This document shows, one piece after another, positions 9,092-17,051 of a stretch of DNA of 55,344 nucleotides. Both the position numbers and the translations under genes were made by a program. Position 1 is the first letter of the stretch. Every line of letters begins with the position of its first letter. The DNA lies in contig CAMGBT010000007.1 of assembly GCA_946011725.1 (NCBI GenBank), positions 1-55,344 on the forward strand, in the 5' to 3' direction. The notes beneath the pieces were generated by a model, which had not been told where the DNA came from, ran no database searches, and saw nothing but the letters and a program-made list of their open reading frames with translations. The stretch comes from an uncultured Bacteroidales bacterium. GTDB lineage: Bacteria > Bacteroidota > Bacteroidia > Bacteroidales > Muribaculaceae.

Positions 9092-9180
9092 GGGTAGAGA
9101 ATGGTAGAGAGAATGGTAAAGATTGGTAGAGGATGGTAGAGAGAGCGGTAGAGAGAATGGTAGAGAATGGGGTAGAGAGG
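9092..9180. repeat. eight-copy GGTAGAG direct repeat array
   Basis: GGTAGAG (one copy GGTAAAG) begins at 9093, 9103, 9115, 9125, 9135, 9147, 9159 and 9171, that is at steps of 10 or 12 bases, about one helical turn. The + strand is nearly all purine apart from the T of each unit. It fills the gap between argS (stop at 9211) and the start of the paralog gene at 9080. Confidence 0.75.
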
Positions 9181-9210
9181 GGAAAAGGGAGGAGAGAGGA
9201 GGGGGAGGGA

Positions 9211-10998
9211 TTACATGCGCTCGGGGACGCGGATGCCGAGCAGGCTCATGGCGGCGGCTACGGTGCGGGCGGTCACGGCGGTGAGCTGCAGGCGCAATGA
9301 GAGCAGGGCGGGGTCGGCCTCGCGCAGGATGGGGCAGTCGTGGTAGAAGGAGTTGTAGAGTTTCACTAAGTCGTAGGCGTAGTTGGCGATCACCGAGGGC
9401 GAGAATTTCTTGCCGGCGTCGGCCACGGTGGCGGGGAAGTCGGCCAGGAATTGGATGAGGTTGGTCTCGATTTCGGCCGGGGTCACTTGCGAGTAGTCGC
9501 CGATGGTGGCGCCGGCTTCTTCGGCGCGACGGAGCACGGAGCGCATGCGGGCGTAGGCGTATTGGATGAAGGGGCCGGTGTTGCCGTCGAAGTTGATTGA
9601 TTCTTCGGGGTTGAACATCATGTTCTTGCGCGGGTCGACCTTCAGCAGGAAGTATTTCAGCGCGCCAAGGCCTACGATTTCAGCCACTTGGTTCTTTTCA
9701 TCTTCGCTGAGGCCTTGGATTTTGCCCATATTGTCGGAGATGGTGCGAGCGTCGCGCACCATGGTGTCCATCAAGTCGTCGGCGTCGACCACGGTGCCCT
9801 CGCGGCTCTTCATCTTGCCCGAGGGGAGTTCGACCATGCCGTAGGAGAAGTGCACTAAGTCTTTGCCCCATTCGAAGCCGAGGCGGTCGAGCAGCAGCGA
9901 CAGCACTTGGAAGTGGTAATTCTGCTCATTACCTACCACATACACCATCTTGGAGATGGGATAGTCGGCAAAACGGAGTTGGGCGGTGCCGATGTCTTGG
10001 GTCATGTACACGGAGGTGCCGTCGGCGCGGAGCAGCAGCTTGTGGTCCAAGCCTTCGTTGGTGAGGTCGGCCCACACCGAGCCGTCCTCGCGGCGGTAGA
10101 ACAGGCCGCGATCCAAGCCTTCGAGCACCTTCTGCTTGCCGGCCAGGTAGGTCTGCGATTCGTAGTAGATTTTGTCGAAGTCCACGCCCATGCGACGGTA
10201 AGTTTCGTCGAAGCCGGCGTATACCCACGAGTTCATCATTTCCCAAAGCGCGCGCACCTCCTTGTCGCCATTTTCCCAGCGGCGGAGCATGTCGCGAGCC
10301 TCGGCCATCAGCGGGGAAGCCTCCTTGGCTTCGTCCTCGCTCATACCCTTGGCCATCAGCTCTTTAACCTCCTGGCGGAAGTGGCGATCGAAGGCCACGT
10401 AGTAGTCGCCGATGAGGTGGTCGCCCTTTTGGCCGGTGGATTCGGGGGTGGCGCCGTTGCCCCATTTCTGCCAAGCTAACATCGACTTGCAGATGTGGAT
10501 GCCGCGGTCGTTTACTATGTTGGTTTTCACCACTTTATAGCCGCACGCTTTAAGAATCTCGGCCAAGGAGAAGCCTAAGAGATTGTTGCGCACGTGGCCC
10601 AAGTGGAGGGGTTTGTTGGTGTTAGGCGATGAGTACTCGATCATCACCAGCGGCGAGCTTTCGGTGGCGTGAGTGAAGCCGAAATCGGCAGTGTCGGCGA
10701 TGCTGCGGAGCACGCCGTTGAAGAACTTCGGCTCAAGCACAATGTTGAGGAAGCCCTTCACCACGTTGAATCGGTTTACGGCCGGCTCGTTAGCCACCAA
10801 CCATTCACCGATTTCCTGCCCGACGGCTTCGGGCGCCTTGCGGGCGGCCTTCACCCAGGGGAAGACCACGATGGAGAGGTTACCCTCAAACTTCTTGTCC
10901 GTAGCTTTGGGAGCGATGCTGTCGGCCGACACTTCCAAGCCGTAAAGTTCTTTAACTGCTTTCGCCACAGCGGTGGCAATGATCTTATCAATCGACAT
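9211..10998 (-). CDS. argS: arginine--tRNA ligase
   Basis: Charges tRNA-Arg with arginine (class I synthetase, cytoplasm). At 595 residues it is the size of other Bacteroidota ArgRS. The N-terminal tRNA-binding domain is followed by the class I signature SSPNTNKPLHLGH (HIGH motif at 132-135), a KMSKS-like GKMKSREG, and a C-terminal helical anticodon-binding (DALR) domain containing the IQYAYARMRSVLRR stretch. It has its own promoter at 11036-11067. The stop is followed by the purine-rich repeat array and the paralogous membrane protein genes. Confidence 0.97.
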   Translation of the reverse strand: MSIDKIIATAVAKAVKELYGLEVSADSIAPKATDKKFEGNLSIVVFPWVKAARKAPEAVGQEIGEWLVANEPAVNRFNVVKGFLNIVLEPKFFNGVLRSIADTADFGFTHATESSPLVMIEYSSPNTNKPLHLGHVRNNLLGFSLAEILKACGYKVVKTNIVNDRGIHICKSMLAWQKWGNGATPESTGQKGDHLIGDYYVAFDRHFRQEVKELMAKGMSEDEAKEASPLMAEARDMLRRWENGDKEVRALWEMMNSWVYAGFDETYRRMGVDFDKIYYESQTYLAGKQKVLEGLDRGLFYRREDGSVWADLTNEGLDHKLLLRADGTSVYMTQDIGTAQLRFADYPISKMVYVVGNEQNYHFQVLSLLLDRLGFEWGKDLVHFSYGMVELPSGKMKSREGTVVDADDLMDTMVRDARTISDNMGKIQGLSEDEKNQVAEIVGLGALKYFLLKVDPRKNMMFNPEESINFDGNTGPFIQYAYARMRSVLRRAEEAGATIGDYSQVTPAEIETNLIQFLADFPATVADAGKKFSPSVIANYAYDLVKLYNSFYHDCPILREADPALLSLRLQLTAVTARTVAAAMSLLGIRVPERM

Positions 10999-11035
10999 TT
11001 TCTATATTTTTTGGATTATCTACATAATTAAGATG

Positions 11036-11067
11036 CAAATTTACGAAAAATCTATCACCCCTGCAAA
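11036..11067 (-). promoter_or_regulatory. promoter of argS
   Basis: On the minus strand: TTTG (11067-11064), 20-base spacer, TAAATTTG (11043-11036). This fits the TTTG/TAnnTTTG consensus with the exact spacing seen at most other promoters in the window. The predicted start of transcription is near 11030, about 32 bases before the ATG at 10998. Confidence 0.75.
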
Positions 11068-11197
11068 ATTTTTCGCCGCAAAGGCCAAAAAAAACGTTGC
11101 GCAGCGGAAGATGTGTCAAAAAAGTAAAAGACGATTCCCCGCGATTTGGCCGGGCGGCGGGCGGGTGACGATCTCTTACGATTTGGCGGGTGGTGGG

Positions 11198-11235
11198 TTA
11201 AACGAAGGTACGAAGGACGAAGGAACGAATTTTTT
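11198..11235 (+). repeat. ACGAA array, 8-7-8 spacing, copy 1
   Basis: After TTA, the word ACGAA occurs at 11202, 11210, 11217 and 11225, steps of 8, 7 and 8 bases, and is followed by a T-run. The same four-box pattern with identical steps occurs at 18415 and 34901. Here only one arm is present; no inverted partner follows. It lies 30 bases upstream of the tamL -33 box. Confidence 0.65.
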
Positions 11236-11264
11236 GTGTGTGCGGGATGGGGAGGGCGGATTTT

Positions 11265-11296
11265 TTTGGTGAGGTGGCGAGAATTTCGTAACTTTG
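11265..11296 (+). promoter_or_regulatory. promoter of tamL
   Basis: TTTG at 11265-11268, 20-base spacer, TAACTTTG at 11289-11296. The extended -7 region, AATTTCGTAACTTTGCAGCC, is identical to that of the flippase promoter (29304-29335). The expected start of transcription (about 11302) coincides with the chosen GTG codon. Confidence 0.8.
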
Positions 11297-11301
11297 CAGC
11301 C

Positions 11302-13629
11302 GTGAAACGTGTGACAGCCTTTTTGGGGCCGCTGATTTGGGCGGCGGTGGTGGTTGTGGCCGGCTTTGTGGCTGGTTGCAGCTCGGTGAAGCACGTGCCG
11401 CAGGGTGAGTATTTGCTCGACCATGTGCACATTGTGGTCAATGGCGACCGCGAGGTGAAAACGGAGGAATTGTACAATTTCCTGCGCCAGACACCTAACC
11501 ATAAGGTGCTGGGATTCGCCAAGATACAGTTGGCCACGTACTCGCTGTCGGGACGCGATTCCACCCATTGGTACAATCGGTGGCTGCGGCGCATCGGTCA
11601 GCCGCCGGTGATTTACGACCGCGATTTGACTGAGGCTTCACGCAACCAGTTGCGGCAGGCGATGGTCAACCGCGGCTATACCGATGCCACCGTCACAGTC
11701 GACACCGTTTTCAACGCCAAGCGCCGGCGCGCCGACGTGGTGTATAATGTCACCACGGGCGAGCCGCATCGCATCGGCTCGATTGCCTACAACATACCGG
11801 ACAGCGCTGTCGAGGCTATCGTGGTGACTGACAGCACGTTAGTGGAAGTGGAACCGGGCGACTTGCTCGACCGCAACCGTCTCGACGGGGTGCGCACCGC
11901 CATCACCCAGCGCATGCGCAGCAGCGGTTACTACTCCTTCTCGCGCGAGAATATTTCCTTCACGGCCGACACCGTGCGCGGCTCTAAGAACGTGGGGCTG
12001 ACGCTGAACATCTCCACCCCGACGGATTCGGCCGGGCGCGCTGAGCGGATGCCAATCTACGTGTTTCGCTCGGTGACGTTCGACGCCACCGAGGGCGGCG
12101 CGCCGATGGACACGGCTTACTACCGCTCCTTAGCGGTGGTATACGGTGAGAATCAGTACCTTAAGCCCACGGCTCTGTTTGAGAAGTGCTTCATCATGCC
12201 GGGCGACCGCTACAACGCCTCCGACCTCGACCGCACCTACTCCGCCTTGGCCTCGCTGCCCATCCTCAAGTTTATCAACATCGATGTCATCCCACAGGAT
12301 GATGCCGCGCCGGCTGACACTATGCTATTAGATGCCGTCATCCACATCTCGCGCAACAAGCATCATACTATCATTTTGGAAGCCGAGGGCACCAACTCCG
12401 AAGGCGACTTGGGCTTCGGCGTGGGCGCCACTTACCAGAACCGCAACCTGTGGCACCGCTCAGAGCTGTTCCAAGTGAAGTTCCGCACCGCTTACGAAAG
12501 CCTGTCGGGCAACCTCGATGGCCTCATCAACAAGAACTACTCCGAGTACGCCGGCGAAACCTCCATCACTTTCCCCAAGTTCGTGTCGCCGTTCACCTCG
12601 CGCGGATTCCGTAAGCGCATGCAGGGTAGCACCGAGTTCGCAGTGTCCTTCAACTACCAAGAGCGGCCGGAGTATACCCGCGTGATAGCCGGCTTCGCCT
12701 GGCGATACAAGTGGAACCAGCGCCGCCGCGACCTGATGCGCCGCCACACTTTCGACTTCATCGACATCAACTACGTGCGCCTGCCTCGGTCCACCTTCAA
12801 CTTCATCGAAGAAATCGCGCCTGACAACCCGTTGCTGCGCTATTCCTATGAGGACCACTTCATTATGCGGATGGGTTACACTTATTCCCACACCAACCGC
12901 CGCATCCCCACGGTGGAGGTCAACGCCTTCGCCATGCAGCCGTCGATTACCTCGGTGCGCGCCTCCATCGAGACCGCGGGCAACGTGCTTTACGGCTTTT
13001 CCAAGCTGTTCGGCTCGCCCGAAGCCGACGGCGCTTACAAGGTGTTCGGCATCCAGTTCTCGCAGTACGTCAAGGGCGAGTTCGACTACACCTACGCACG
13101 TAACTTCAACTCCCGCAACCAGTTAGCATGGCGCATCGGCGCCGGCTTCGCCTTCCCTTACGGCAACTCGTCGATGGTGCCCTTCGAAAAGCGCTTTTAC
13201 GCCGGCGGCGCCAACGGCGTGCGCGGCTGGGGTGTGCGCACCCTCGGCCCCGGCGCTTACGATTCGCAGGTGGACGTGAGCGACTTCATCAACCAGTGCG
13301 GCGACATCTCCTTCATCGCCTCGATGGAGTACCGCGCCAAGCTGTTCTGGGTGTTCGAAGGGGCGCTGTTCATAGACGCCGGCAACGTGTGGACCATCAA
13401 GAACTATCCCAACCAGCCCGACGGCAAGTTCTCTTTCAAGAATTTTTACAAGGAAATCGCGGCGTCCTACGGCATCGGTCTGCGTATGGACTTCACATAC
13501 TTTTTGCTGCGTCTCGACCTTGGGTTGAAGGCGCACGACCCGGCCAAAGGCCACGAGCCGTGGCCGATCTTCCACCCCAACTGGAAGCGCGACGCCAACT
13601 TCCACTTCTCCGTAGGTTATCCATTCTAA
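11302..13629 (+). CDS. tamL: TamL-like BamA-superfamily outer-membrane assembly lipoprotein
   Basis: A 775-residue BamA/TamA-superfamily protein. The start is GTG: the resulting N terminus has KR, a hydrophobic core and VAGCSS with the lipobox Cys at residue 26, as in Bacteroidota TamL, the lipidated TamA-like protein. The frame stays open back to 11146, but those residues lie upstream of or within the promoter. POTRA-like domains fill roughly the first half, then a 16-strand type barrel with the VRGW loop motif (GGANGVRGWGVRTLGPG) and a terminal phenylalanine. By family knowledge TamL works with a TamB-like partner in outer-membrane biogenesis; an AsmA-like protein is encoded at 35938-39321. 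The HAD gene follows after 11 bases. Confidence 0.88.
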   Translation: MKRVTAFLGPLIWAAVVVVAGFVAGCSSVKHVPQGEYLLDHVHIVVNGDREVKTEELYNFLRQTPNHKVLGFAKIQLATYSLSGRDSTHWYNRWLRRIGQPPVIYDRDLTEASRNQLRQAMVNRGYTDATVTVDTVFNAKRRRADVVYNVTTGEPHRIGSIAYNIPDSAVEAIVVTDSTLVEVEPGDLLDRNRLDGVRTAITQRMRSSGYYSFSRENISFTADTVRGSKNVGLTLNISTPTDSAGRAERMPIYVFRSVTFDATEGGAPMDTAYYRSLAVVYGENQYLKPTALFEKCFIMPGDRYNASDLDRTYSALASLPILKFINIDVIPQDDAAPADTMLLDAVIHISRNKHHTIILEAEGTNSEGDLGFGVGATYQNRNLWHRSELFQVKFRTAYESLSGNLDGLINKNYSEYAGETSITFPKFVSPFTSRGFRKRMQGSTEFAVSFNYQERPEYTRVIAGFAWRYKWNQRRRDLMRRHTFDFIDINYVRLPRSTFNFIEEIAPDNPLLRYSYEDHFIMRMGYTYSHTNRRIPTVEVNAFAMQPSITSVRASIETAGNVLYGFSKLFGSPEADGAYKVFGIQFSQYVKGEFDYTYARNFNSRNQLAWRIGAGFAFPYGNSSMVPFEKRFYAGGANGVRGWGVRTLGPGAYDSQVDVSDFINQCGDISFIASMEYRAKLFWVFEGALFIDAGNVWTIKNYPNQPDGKFSFKNFYKEIAASYGIGLRMDFTYFLLRLDLGLKAHDPAKGHEPWPIFHPNWKRDANFHFSVGYPF

Positions 13630-13640
13630 ATCAGATTGTT

Positions 13641-14288
13641 ATGAAACGTTTAGCCATCTTCGACCTCGACGGCACCCTGCTCAACACCATCGACGACCTC
13701 GCCACCGCGGTAAACCACGCGCTGGAGGTGAACCACTACCCCACACACACCATCCCATCCTACCGCCAGATGGTGGGCAACGGAGTGCGCCGCCTCATCG
13801 AACGCGCCATGCCCGCCGGCGAGCAGTCGGAGGCGACTGTTGACCGTCTGCTGGCCGACTTCCGCGCGTACTACGACGAGCACCTGCACGATTTGACCAA
13901 GCCCTACCCGGGGATCGTGGAGCTGTTAGCGGAGTTGGAGCGGCGCGAGGTGGCCTTAGCCGTAGCTTCCAACAAGTACGAGAGTGCGGTTAAACGCTTG
14001 ATTAGCAACTTCTTCGCCGAGCGCAAGTTCGTGGCCGTGTGCGGCAACGTGGAGGGGATCCCCACCAAGCCGGACCCGTCGATCGTGTTCCGCATCCTCG
14101 GCGAGCACCCCACGCCGAAGGCCGAAGTAATCTACGTGGGCGATTCGGCCGTGGATATGGAGACCGCCCGCCGCGCGGGCGTCACTTCCGTGGGGGTGAC
14201 GTGGGGCTTCCGCCCGGAGCGCGAGCTGACGGCCGCCTACGCCGACCACATCATCACCTCCGCCGCCGAGCTGCTCGAGCTGCTGTAA
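13641..14288 (+). CDS. HAD family hydrolase, phosphoglycolate-phosphatase-like
   Basis: A 215-residue haloacid-dehalogenase phosphatase with all four motifs: FDLDGTLLNT (motif I, nucleophile Asp), VASNK (motif II), KPDPSIV (motif III Lys) and YVGDSAVDMETA (motif IV). The helical cap between motifs I and II places it in the Gph/PGMB-like group. The physiological substrate could be 2-phosphoglycolate or another small phosphate ester. The ATG at 13641 is right upstream of motif I; the same frame extends 5' within tamL, but that is an overlapping-frame artefact. It is co-transcribed with tamL. Confidence 0.92.
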   Translation: MKRLAIFDLDGTLLNTIDDLATAVNHALEVNHYPTHTIPSYRQMVGNGVRRLIERAMPAGEQSEATVDRLLADFRAYYDEHLHDLTKPYPGIVELLAELERREVALAVASNKYESAVKRLISNFFAERKFVAVCGNVEGIPTKPDPSIVFRILGEHPTPKAEVIYVGDSAVDMETARRAGVTSVGVTWGFRPERELTAAYADHIITSAAELLELL

Positions 14289-14300
14289 CTCGACTCTGAG

Positions 14301-14340
14301 CGAGCAAGAGCTCGAAGCATGTGCAAAAAGGCTCCGCGCG
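14301..14340 (+). repeat. dispersed ~40-base intergenic repeat, copy 2
   Basis: CGAGCAAGAGCTCGAAGC, six bases, then CAAAAAGGCTCCGCGCG. It starts 12 bases after the HAD gene stop. Its first part is identical, through GAAGCATGTGCAAAAA, to the inverted copy at 35041-35074. Confidence 0.75.
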
Positions 14341-14373
14341 AAGCGGCTGCCGCTGCCGCGGTTGGTGATTGCG

Positions 14374-14410
14374 CTTCGCTAAAGCTCAGAGCCGTTACAA
14401 AAAGCGGGCG
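14374..14410 (+). repeat. dispersed intergenic repeat, copy 3 (variant type)
   Basis: CTTCGCTAAAGCTCAGAGCC followed by GTTACAAAAAGCGGGCG. It shares the AGCTCRGAGC and CAAAAAG core with copy 2 but begins CTTCGCTAA. Copies 2 and 3 stand in tandem, the same arrangement found inverted at 45541-45650. Confidence 0.7.
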
Positions 14411-14428
14411 GGGCGCTGCCGCGGTCGG

Positions 14429-15496
14429 TTAGTTGGTGGGGTAGAGGAGGGATTGGAGCAGGGGGAGGAGCTCGTCGGCGGTTTGGCGGTGTTGGGCTTT
14501 GGAGGGGTGCCAGTCGGCGCCGTAGCCCTTGGCGGGGTCTTGAGTTTGGAGGATTTGGAAGTGGACGGGCAGGCCTTCGGCTTTGAGCTGTTGGTAGATG
14601 GCGGTGAGGGTGTCGATTTGGAGTTGGCGCGCGGTGCGGGAGAGCATCTGGCTGGTGAGGATAACTATCTGAGCTTGTGGCTGTTGGGCGTGAAGCCGTC
14701 GGATGAATTTGCGGTAGGAGTCGGCGTAGATGTCGATGTCGTAGCCGGCGGTGCTCAGGTCGTTAGTGCCGAGGTTCACGCAGATTACGTCGGGGCGGAA
14801 GCGTTCGGGTTGCCACACTTGGGTGGAGTCGTAGATGCAGGTGTAGTCGTACCAATTTTCCATGGTTTCGCCGGGGAATTTGCCCTTGTAATTACGGTAG
14901 AGGCCGATGCCGGAACGAGCCACGCACATCTCTTCGGCGAAGAGTTCGCGGGCGAGGATTGCGGCGTAGGAGTAGTAGTGGTTTGAGTTGTCGAGGGAAT
15001 AGTGCTCGTACTGGCTTTCAGCCTCGCTGCCGTAGCCGCAGGTGATGGAGTTACCGATGAATTCGATGCGGCGAGCGGGAGCTAACGGTTTGGCTAACAG
15101 CTGAGTATCCCCTTCGAGGATGAATCCGCGGAATTCCGGTCGGAGTTCGAAGCCTTCGGTGGCGAGCATCACTTGGAGCGAGTGGTTGCCCTTGGGCAGG
15201 CCGGAGGCGAGTGTCACGATGGAGTCTTGGCCCATGAAGCTGACTTTGTAGGCGTCTTGGTGGTCGATGGTGACCATGAAATAGCCGCAGCCGGGCTTGG
15301 CTTTCATGGCTATGCCGGTGCCGCGGAAGTCCACGGCGATTTGGGTGGCGGGATAAACGAACAGCGGGCTTTTGGGGTTGGAGAAGTTGATACGGCCGCT
15401 GTAGAGGATTCGTGCGTCGTCGGCCTCGATGACGGTTTGGGCCGAGATGCCGAGGGCGGAGCAGAGGAGCAGGATGAGGGCAAGTAGTTGTTTCAT
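14429..15496 (-). CDS. secreted SGNH hydrolase, CE2-like acetyl esterase
   Basis: A 355-residue exported protein (signal peptide about residues 1-19, ending ISAQ). A beta-rich N-terminal domain (about 20-135) precedes an SGNH domain with IGNSITCGYG (nucleophile Ser150), GTND at 243-246 and a C-terminal DWHPSKAQH with Asp328 and His330. This two-domain layout is that of carbohydrate esterase family 2, whose members remove acetyl groups from xylan and other glycans; substrate is unproven here. It is the last gene of the glycosyltransferase-trkH operon, 21 bases after trkH. A type of polysaccharide deacetylation is a reasonable role. Confidence 0.85.
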   Translation of the reverse strand: MKQLLALILLLCSALGISAQTVIEADDARILYSGRINFSNPKSPLFVYPATQIAVDFRGTGIAMKAKPGCGYFMVTIDHQDAYKVSFMGQDSIVTLASGLPKGNHSLQVMLATEGFELRPEFRGFILEGDTQLLAKPLAPARRIEFIGNSITCGYGSEAESQYEHYSLDNSNHYYSYAAILARELFAEEMCVARSGIGLYRNYKGKFPGETMENWYDYTCIYDSTQVWQPERFRPDVICVNLGTNDLSTAGYDIDIYADSYRKFIRRLHAQQPQAQIVILTSQMLSRTARQLQIDTLTAIYQQLKAEGLPVHFQILQTQDPAKGYGADWHPSKAQHRQTADELLPLLQSLLYPTN

Positions 15497-15517
15497 AAGG
15501 TATTATGTTTTAGTTAG

Positions 15518-17026
15518 TTATGACCATGAAGAGCGGTAGGTGGCGGGGTTGAGTGCGATGATGAAGCCGAAGATTTCCAGACGGCCGATGAGCATGAGTA
15601 TGGCCAAGATGGTTTTGGCGGTGGCGGGCATGGCGGCCCAGGAAAATTCGGGCCCGTACTGCCCGAGGGCGGGGCCCACGTTGCCGAGCGAGGAGATGGT
15701 GGTGGAGAGCGCTTCGAGGCAGGGCAGGCCGCAGGCCATGACGGCAATCCAGCCGATGAGGGCGAACATCATGAAGCTGAAGAAGAACACGAACACGGTG
15801 GAAATCAGTTGGTTATCGAAGATGTGGCCGTTGATTTTGATGGATTGGACCGAGCGCGGGCGGATGATTTGTTGGAACTGGTTTTTGAAACCGCGCCACA
15901 TAATTACCAGGCGCATCATTTTGATGCCGCCGGCGGTGGAGCCGGTACACCCGCCGGCGAACATGGTGTAAATGATTAGTATCCAAGTGAAAGGAGGGAA
16001 GGTGAGGTAGTCGTCGGTTGCGAAACCGGTGGTGGTGTGGCATGAAGCCACTTGGAACAGAGCCGAGCGGAAGGCGTGCTCAATGCCGTAGCCGTTGCAG
16101 ACTACCAGCGCGGCGGCGATGATGAGGGCGACCACCAACACGCTGCCGAGGAAGAAGCGCGTTTCCTGGTCGCGCAGCAGGTGCTTGAAGCGGTATTTGA
16201 AGGCGAAGAAGTAGAGTGAGAAGTTGATAGAGGAGATGAGCATGGCGGCGATGAGCGTGTACTCGATCGCGGGCGAATTCCAGTAGGCGATTGATGCTTG
16301 GCGGGTGGAGAAACCGCCGGTGGCGGTGGCGGTGAATGAGTGGCAGACGGCGTCGAACAGGGTCATGCCTTCGACCCAGAGCAAGAGGGCTGTGCCGAGG
16401 GTGAGGCAGATGTAGACGCTCCAGAGGTAGCGCGACATGGTGCCGGCCTTGGGGTGGATGTTGGCGTGGATAACGCCGGTGGCTTCGGAGAGGAAGAGCA
16501 ACTTGCCGCCGATGCCGAATCCGGGCATCAGGGCAATGGTGAAGAAGGCAATGCCGAGGCCGCCGATCCACTGTGTGAGTGAGCGCCAAAAGAGCACGCC
16601 GTGGGGCATCTGTTCGATGTTGTCGAGGATGGTGGCGCCGGTGGTGGTGAATCCCGACATGGTTTCGAAGAAGGCGTCGGCCACCTGCGGTATGTATCCG
16701 CCGATTAGGTAGGGCAACATGCCTATCAGTGAGAACATTAGCCAAGCGGAAGCCACCACGATGCAGGTTTCGCGGCGGCGCGGTTTGGTGGCGTTGCGGC
16801 CTATGAACAGCAGAGCGCCGGCAATGGCGGCGCAGATGCCGGTGGAGATGAGGAAGGGGAGGAAGTCGCCTTCGCCGTAGAACGCGGCCACCGCGGTGGA
16901 CGCGGTGAGTAGCAAGGCTTCCACGGCAATCAGCAGCCCGAGCATGTAGGCCACCATGCGGAAGTTGACCGCGGCATTTCGCGCCACGGCCGTCGGCGAG
17001 TATTCGAGATCCAAAAATCTGTCCAT
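15518..17026 (-). CDS. trkH: Trk-type potassium uptake membrane subunit
   Basis: A 502-residue inner-membrane protein with many hydrophobic segments and the repeated selectivity-loop glycines of the TrkH/KtrB superfamily (SGFTTTGATI, ATATGGFST, HTTTGFATDD, GCTGSTAGGIK). It moves potassium inward, normally gated by a cytoplasmic TrkA-like subunit; no trkA gene is in this window. The start at 17026 (MDRFLDLEYSP) leaves a 25-base gap to the upstream glycosyltransferase gene. The juxtaposition with a glycosyltransferase and an esterase has no obvious functional logic. Confidence 0.94.
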   Translation of the reverse strand: MDRFLDLEYSPTAVARNAAVNFRMVAYMLGLLIAVEALLLTASTAVAAFYGEGDFLPFLISTGICAAIAGALLFIGRNATKPRRRETCIVVASAWLMFSLIGMLPYLIGGYIPQVADAFFETMSGFTTTGATILDNIEQMPHGVLFWRSLTQWIGGLGIAFFTIALMPGFGIGGKLLFLSEATGVIHANIHPKAGTMSRYLWSVYICLTLGTALLLWVEGMTLFDAVCHSFTATATGGFSTRQASIAYWNSPAIEYTLIAAMLISSINFSLYFFAFKYRFKHLLRDQETRFFLGSVLVVALIIAAALVVCNGYGIEHAFRSALFQVASCHTTTGFATDDYLTFPPFTWILIIYTMFAGGCTGSTAGGIKMMRLVIMWRGFKNQFQQIIRPRSVQSIKINGHIFDNQLISTVFVFFFSFMMFALIGWIAVMACGLPCLEALSTTISSLGNVGPALGQYGPEFSWAAMPATAKTILAILMLIGRLEIFGFIIALNPATYRSSWS

Positions 17027-17051
17027 CAGTTAGTTATAGTTATAGCCCGTG

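Noticed and set aside
9092-9180. CRISPR array
   Set aside because: Repeat units are only 7 bases with 3-5 base gaps; no 25-40 base repeats or spacers, and no cas genes nearby.
11146-11301. 52-residue N-terminal extension of TamL
   Set aside because: It runs through an ACGAA array and the promoter, and would bury the lipoprotein signal.
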